Shown here: one piece after another, positions 58,781 to 64,000 of the stretch
Position numbering within the stretch: the first letter of the stretch is position 1
How the letters are laid out: each line of letters begins with the position of its first letter
Assembly: GCA_028023455.1 (NCBI GenBank)
Contig: JAQFVV010012530.1
Coordinates: 682,001 to 746,000, forward strand
DNA from: Epiperipatus broadwayi
Lineage: Eukaryota > Onychophora > Udeonychophora > Euonychophora > Peripatidae
Reading direction: 5' to 3'
DNA: 64,000 bases
Notes under the pieces: generated by a model
The model's input: the letters and a program-made list of their open reading frames with translations, nothing else
Told to the model about the DNA's origin: nothing
Databases searched by the model: none
Position numbers and translations under genes: made by a program

Positions 58781-61140
58781 ATGGAAGAATATTCCTGTCA
58801 ATATTTTCATTAGTTATAATATTCTACTAACTAATTATTCCATGTAGATTCAGATAAAAGAATATATCCACATATAAACAACTGTAAATAGTTAGTATGA
58901 TAACTTAAAATAGTAATTATTTATAATGGTATCATTAATATAAAGTGTTTTTTTTTTAAAAATATATATAAATAATAAACAAATATTAGTAAAGAAATAT
59001 AAAATATTCATTATTAAATGCATCTCTTATTACAAATTGTTTCAGTCATACATCAATTTTCAAGTGAAATAATATAAAATTGTAAAGATATAATGATAAA
59101 GTTTCAAGACCTATTTAGTATGTTCATTCTTTAATTCGCTACATGTGATACTAATAAATCTATGACAATAAAAATATATCTTTGTTAGATTGAACATGTG
59201 AATATGCTAACAGAGTTCTTAAATAAATGTGGTGTACTTGACCAAAGTTTTTGAAACAAAGGCTAAGTCATTTATCACTCTAAAGAGATGCAGTATTTGC
59301 TTGCATTCATTGAGAGGATAGCTGAAGATAAAATTCAACCAAGAGTTACCAATTAGGCAAGAAATTGGCTGCTAATAACTGCGATAAAGTAATATAGTGA
59401 ATAAAGTCAGCATACATGTATTAATAAATATTGAAGTACATGATACAGATATGGAATAATAAAGTTTGTATGTGCTATGTATGATTATTATTATTAGTTA
59501 TTTTATGCCATTGTGCATAAATTGAACTATTTTTTTTATTAAATAACCAAAATAATAAGACAATAATTTCATAATAATAAAATCTATTACACAGTTCATT
59601 CTGGAGTCAAATATCAAATCCCAAGATATGTGTTTCTCAAATCATGGATTATCAAGAATTTAATTTTGGATTGCTCATCCAAGTCTGAAAAATTCAATCT
59701 TAGCTATGCCTTTATATTGCTGTTCGTGCCATATCCAAAACATGCTATTATAGTTTTGATATACGACTAGGGAAGAAGTATTTTTTTTTTTTTTTTGCAA
59801 AAGTTATGGTAGCAATCTTATAATTTATGACAAACCCAGAAATATATTTCCACTTGCAAAAACACATATACATTGATAAAGGCAAAATCAGAACTCGTCT
59901 GATAATGGAGATTTAAATATTATGGATAGAAATTTTATATGTAACTAATAATCATGACTTCCCAGACCTATACAAAATGGCATTAACAGGAAATTATCTG
60001 CAGTTATTTATCTTAGCTAAACTTTTTAGTACACATCATTCTCAAGAGTAATCAAACTTGGAGTTAAACACAATTCCTTCAGTCTATTGTCATTGCTTCG
60101 ATAGAATTTCTATGTTTAATTGTCCCTTACAGTGCATATTGAATGTTATTTATATTTGGTAAGTATAATCATTGTAAAACTCATATCTAGTGTGTTCTTC
60201 TTTCTTGAAATTGGAAGAGTCATAGTTGTTTGTGACTGTTGAGGATGATAACTCTTCTGAACAACACTAATGTAGACCACGATTTATGAAATAATTTACA
60301 GAAGAAAAATAATTTTTATTATAATATTGAACTGCTGCCATCTAGCAATGCAAAAAATTTTCATAAAATAATTTTTTTTGCTTCAAGTTAATTTTTTTAA
60401 TCAATATTTGCTTGTAAATTACATTCAAATTATGCTGGAGGATTGCCTTTAACTTTTATGCATTTTGCATTTGAAGGATTTAATTTATGTAAATTTTTTG
60501 AACTGTAAGACAAACAGGATTTTAGAATAATAGAATGCAACTGGTATTTGTACTTTATTCAAACTTAAACACGAGTGTAATACCTTTTAAAAAATTCTTT
60601 AAAAAAAAGATTTTATAGCTATTAAACTATTTAAATACTAACTTTATCTCCTCAGAGAACATATGTAATGACTGCAACAGCTATCAATTTACATTTAAAA
60701 AATTCTGTAAGTAATTTAATGAACAATGTTCTGACAAATTATAAACTGGAATCAGAAATTCTTGGATTAATACATTTTCTTAATTATAAATTGTAAATAT
60801 TTCATCATAAGACAATTCCAATCATAATTCAATAAGTATCTGCATAATTATCAAATTTATTGCCTTCCTACATTATATGCAATGCTCTAAAAATACATCA
60901 GATAATCAAAAAGCTGCATTCATTAAAAAATTAAATCCTCTTTCAGGTGATATTTTATTCCATGATAGCATGAAGGGTAGACTTTCCATGAATCATAAGT
61001 AAAGATTTTTATATTTATTTTAAATTTAATGGGTTTTTTTTATACAAGTTTGAAATTTTCACACACAATTATAAAATCTTTTTGTAACTGGACATATATT
61101 ATAATGTAAATTTTACAAAAATTTTCATAACTTTTCATAT
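58781..61140. other. Intron without recognised features
   Basis: AT-rich; a long T tract near 59780-59797. No coding or repeat structure identified. Confidence 0.5.
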
Positions 61141-61244
61141 TAAAACAGGCAAAACTCTCTATATATATTGCCACTCAGTGCAAGCCAGAGTAATCAATGG
61201 ATGCCAGAAGGCTTGTACATAAAATCTCCATCTAGTACCTACTC

Positions 61245-61303
61245 ATCCAATATTAATAGACTACTTTCTGGCTTGTGGCCTTCATCAGTGAGGAGCCTTG
61301 GAT
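61245..61303 (-). ncRNA. Hammerhead-ribozyme-like motif (minus arm)
   Basis: The minus strand has outer stem ATCCAA/TTGGAT, then TCCTCA, a canonical CTGATGA box (61288-61282), stem II GGC-CACAA-GCC, GAAA, and the GTC cleavage triplet at 61261-61259. The inner part of stem I is degraded on the 3' side (TATTAA), and stem III has a G-G mismatch, so activity is doubtful. Confidence 0.55.
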
Positions 61304-61905
61304 CTGACAGCACTGCTCCTAGATCTTAGGATATAATGCAACCTTCCAGCAACGACCTTTTATCTCTACTTACTACAATACCGGGAGTCTCAAATTGAAA
61401 ACACTATAATATTTTCAACCCAAGCTCATTAGCTTACATAGTCATAAGTCTGAATTCAGTTCAGTATCTATAAATTTTGGTGTCTTTGGTTCTTTAATAA
61501 CCATAGCAACCACTATCCTATTAGGCAGGATTGGCTTTAAGCCAATAAATATCACATGATCACCATTTCTTATGCATGCTTATAACTGTTATTAAAACAG
61601 GCAAATCTCTCTACGCTACAGTTATGAGCAAGCATAAGAAATGGTGATCATGTGATGTTTATTGGCTTAAAACCAGTCCTGCCTAATAGGATAGTGGTAG
61701 CTATGGTTACTAAAAAACTAAAAACACCAAAATGTATAGGTACTGAACTGAGTTCAGACATATATGACTATATAAGCTAATGAGCTTGGGTTAAAAATAT
61801 TATAGTGTTTTCAATTTGAGATTCATGGTTTTGTAGTTGAGTAGAGATAAAAGGTGGCTGCTGGAGTGTTGCATTAGATCCTAAGATCTAAGTGCAGTGC
61901 TCTCA

Positions 61906-61966
61906 GATCCAAGGCTACTCACTGACGAAGGTCACAAGCCAGAAACTAGTCTGGGGATATTGGATG
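61906..61966 (+). ncRNA. Hammerhead-ribozyme-like motif (plus arm, best copy)
   Basis: In order: outer stem I ATCCAA (61907-61912) with TTGGAT (61960-61965); inner stem I TACTCA (61916-61921) with TGGGGA (61952-61957), one mismatch and one G-U; core CTGACGA (61922-61928), where the seventh-position base is known to tolerate variation; stem II GGU-CACAA-GCC; GAAAC (61942-61946); GTC (61949-61951) as cleavage site. Stem III is only ACTAGT, which is self-complementary, as in described Penelope-associated hammerheads that act as dimers. An A-A pair at the base of stem II is atypical. Confidence 0.65.
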
Positions 61967-62127
61967 AGTAGGCACTAGATGGGGGATTTTATGCACAAGC
62001 CTTTCTGGCATCCATTGATTACTCTGGCTTGCATTGAGTGGCAATACGTATAGAGTTTTGCCTGTTTTAATAACAGTTATAAACAAGCATTGAAATGGTG
62101 ATCATGTGATGTTTATTGGCTTAAAAC

Positions 62128-62430
62128 TTTTCATATTCATGGCTATTATTCTAATATAGCTTGCATTGTATTCTTTCAATATTTTGTTTTAAAAATTTTA
62201 AAAAATGTTAAAATATATTTTTGCTTTTTCCTTTTTTCTTAATAAAAAAAAAATTGATAATAAAATTAGTGAAATTCAGCAAGGCTGTACCCATTCACAT
62301 AATAAAATGATTTCAACAGTCCATTCATTACTATAATTAACTTTTATCTATCCATAATAAAAATCTATTTAGTATTAATATTCTTATAATTTTAATAACA
62401 GTTTGAAATAAACAACCTTTTTGTAATAAT
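62128..62430. other. Spacer without recognised features
   Basis: AT-rich unique sequence. Confidence 0.5.
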
Positions 62431-62435
62431 CCTAT

Positions 62436-63584
62436 GGGTACTTTGATATTAGAGCTGCAACGTGGGGGAGATAGGAGGCCCTTTCACACCCACAGTAAAT
62501 GTGTAATGTCGCGATGACGTCAAATGGAAAAGAAATAATCCCTGCAAATATGCGTGACAAAACGTGTATTTTTTTTTTCCTATAATACTTCGACATTTTC
62601 AGTTATTGTCCAGATTTCTGTTTGACAACAGCTACTCCAATTCATATACAGTTGTATATTTTCAGTTTTTGTTTCTTTTTTTTTTTTGGATAATTTGTTT
62701 ATTAAAAAAAACTACGTTTGGTAGCATTTCTGTTGAAAATCCCAGCATATTCTGCAATCACGTGCTACATTTTCGGAGGGAAAATTTTTTAGTACAGATC
62801 TCTATTTTCTGTGGTAATATAACATGTGAAATGTTTTGTTTCAAGGTGACTATTCTTGTTATATATATTACAGGTTAAGTATCGTATGAGTATATTTAAT
62901 GTGTTTTTATAAATATTATTTCAAAACCAAAATCATTTACTGTTTGTTTAATGCCAATTGTTTAGTAACAATTTTTTTTGTGTAATGGTGTCATTTCATT
63001 AAGATCACAAACCCTCCCCCCTTTTTTTTGATTGGGAAGGTCTTAAAAGTTATTAGTGTGAAGGTCATACGTATAGTTAATGTCTCTTTATAAGTATTAT
63101 TTAAAAACCAAACTCATTTACTGTTTGTTTAGTGCATATTTAAATTAACAATTTTTTTGTGAAATGCTGTCATTTCATTAAGATCACAAATCACATTTTT
63201 TGTCATTCTTAAAAGTTGTTAATGTCCAAATCGTACATATATGAATGTCTTATTATTTAAAAACCAAAAATTATTTACTATTTGTTTAGTGCTTATTTAA
63301 GCTGTCATTTCATTAAAATCACAAATCACATTACTATGTTTTATTAAGTTTTTAGTTTTAGTTATTTTTAGTCCTGCAACATGGAGCATATATTAGACTT
63401 ACTGCACCCTTTTCACATTTGTACCAACCCCTCTCCCCTGATAACTTTGTAAATCTTACCAAAACATCATGTACAAGATCCGTGTCGTATACAAGATTCG
63501 TATACACAGCGGATTGATACGAATGTGAACAGGCACAGTAGATCTAATACATGCTCCGTGTTGCACCTCTAATACCAAAGTACC
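62436..63584. mobile_element. TIR element beside the first visible PNUTS exon
   Basis: The left end GGGTACTTTGATATTAGAG and the right end (reverse complement GGTACTTTGGTATTAGAGG) are imperfect terminal inverted repeats that continue into CTGCAAC/GTGCAAC. CCTAT occurs at 62431-62435 and, two bases after the right end, at 63587-63591, a possible target duplication. A second internal inverted pair (63365-63430 with 63500-63566) and tandem repeats lie inside. The 104-codon frame at 62564-62878 is Phe-rich and unconvincing. Confidence 0.55.
62880..63345. repeat. Degenerate tandem repeat, about 175-bp unit, 3 copies
   Basis: Shared blocks are TTTACTGTTTGTTTA(A/G)TGC, TGTCATTTCATTAAGATCAC and ACAAATCACATT. 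The third copy is shortened. Confidence 0.75.
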
Positions 63585-63738
63585 AACCTATATTTTTGCC
63601 CAGTATTATGATGATTATAATCAGAAAATAATTTTAGCATTTACATAAACTTATTACTTTTACAAAAATTTATTGATGACATCAAATTTGCATAACAAAA
63701 TCAATGATAATTTTATATAATTAAACCTAAAAGATTAC

Positions 63739-63836
63739 CTTGTAAGACGAACAACTTCATGAATACTTTTGAGTCCTCCGTCCAAAGCTAAGAGAGGTGA
63801 AAGAGCTTTTAATAAATGCACTGGATCAATAGGCCC
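63739..63836 (-). CDS. PPP1R10: PNUTS (PPP1R10) N-terminal coding exon
   Basis: This exon encodes the start of the PNUTS N-terminal domain, a TFIIS/LW-like helical bundle. PNUTS is a nuclear scaffold that targets protein phosphatase 1 to chromatin and the transcription machinery. The 32 complete codons begin GPIDPVHLLKALSPLL and end HEVVRLT, closely resembling the family motif GPIDP-x-x-LLK near the protein start. A minus-strand acceptor AG precedes GGG at 63836, and the donor AG|GTAATC follows 63739. The exon ends with two bases (AG) that combine with the first base of the next exon (T) to make Ser, giving T-S-L-M-K. The initiator Met is not in this exon in the expected position, so at least one exon probably lies beyond 64000. 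Identity is from family recall, without a database search. Confidence 0.88.
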
Positions 63837-64000
63837 CTTTAAAAAAATCAAAATTTTTACAATATTAATTGAAAACATTAATAAAGACCAATAATAATGA
63901 CTACAACAAATATATATATATACATTATTTGCTTTTAAAATCAAAATATAAAATTTTAATCAAGACCGAAAATTAATGCAATATTCTATAATAATAATAA
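63837..64000 (-). other. Upstream PNUTS intron, partial
   Basis: Sequence upstream of the acceptor AAAG|GGG: T-rich on the minus strand, with an AT dinucleotide run at 63911-63922. The initiator exon is not seen here. Confidence 0.6.

Larger units (their letters stand above)
61141..62127. repeat. Large fold-back of hammerhead-bearing repeat
   Basis: A minus-oriented unit (61141 to about 61592) faces a plus-oriented unit (61614 to about 62075, with further partial repeat to 62127). In each orientation the sequence GCCTGTTTTAATAACAGTTA recurs after about 465 bp, so each arm is one monomer plus the beginning of the next. Both arms carry a hammerhead-like motif. There is no open reading frame. 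The layout resembles non-autonomous retrozymes or Penelope terminal repeats. Confidence 0.75.
7097..63738 (-). other. Giant PNUTS intron (about 56.6 kb)
   Basis: The interval between two phase-compatible PNUTS exons has a GTAATC donor at 63738-63733 and an acceptor TTTAG after a long T tract at 7100-7096 on the minus strand. It contains nearly all the mobile elements of the window, in both orientations. No host exon or nested host gene was recognised inside it, although short exons in such AT-rich DNA could be missed. Confidence 0.82.

Noticed and set aside
59512-61130. Possible small exons or RNA genes in the long AT-rich stretch
   Set aside because: No box motifs, conserved frames or credible splice-bounded reading could be supported.
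62880-63345. CRISPR-like array
   Set aside because: Repeats are about 175 bp, degenerate and AT-rich in a eukaryotic intron; there are no short exact repeats with unique spacers.

Overview
This is a very AT-rich stretch of animal nuclear DNA; the bias is obvious by eye but was not computed. It contains part of one host gene and is otherwise almost entirely intron filled with mobile elements. Three minus-strand exons (63739-63836, 7010-7096, 4315-4499) join in phase with proper splice sites. They encode the conserved N-terminal TFIIS/LW-like region of PNUTS (PPP1R10), the nuclear targeting subunit of protein phosphatase 1. The intron between the first two exons is about 56.6 kb. Gene content, intron size, AT bias and repeat mix (RTE-like LINE, Penelope-like elements, Ty3/Gypsy, hAT) suggest an invertebrate, plausibly an arthropod or chelicerate, but the species cannot be read from this window.

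Layout from left to right. 1-4314: downstream intron with a tRNA-like SINE-type repeat, a fold-back repeat carrying a decayed hammerhead-like motif (1846-2321) and a Penelope terminal fragment (2472-2830). 4315-7096: two PNUTS exons. 7751-8515: 5'-truncated RTE-like LINE tail. 8959-9137: almost perfect 76-bp-arm hairpin. 9834-10598: dispersed repeat, with further copies at 32.9 and 45.0 kb. 10605-11611: TIR element with TA target duplication. About 13.5-15.3 kb: LTR remnant. 17.2-18.2 kb: decayed spliced-looking exons. 18808-21210: longer RTE-like LINE. 21593-29320: complete but broken Ty3/Gypsy element on the minus strand with two 1.6-kb LTRs.

Continuing: 31225-31965, TIR element with a 7-of-8-bp target duplication; 34237-34406, hairpin; 35544-37102, palindromic Penelope fragment; 37683-38865, tandem duplications, one with indel-dominated divergence; about 39.9-42.1 kb, Gag/ORF1-like remnant interrupted by a 409-bp hAT element; 46757-47847, second TA-flanked TIR element; 47.85-50.1 kb, decayed CR1/Jockey-type LINE; 52025-58313, Penelope-like element with 1-kb inverted arms, tRNA-like modules and a 3.1-kb LTR-like insertion; 61141-62127, large fold-back repeat with two hammerhead-ribozyme-like motifs; 62436-63584, TIR element beside the first visible PNUTS exon.

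Only PNUTS looks like a working gene. The most interesting non-gene signal is the recurring hammerhead-like motifs in Penelope-type or retrozyme-like repeats, usually in inverted arrangement. No transposon gene is intact, so any mobility would need proteins supplied from elsewhere.
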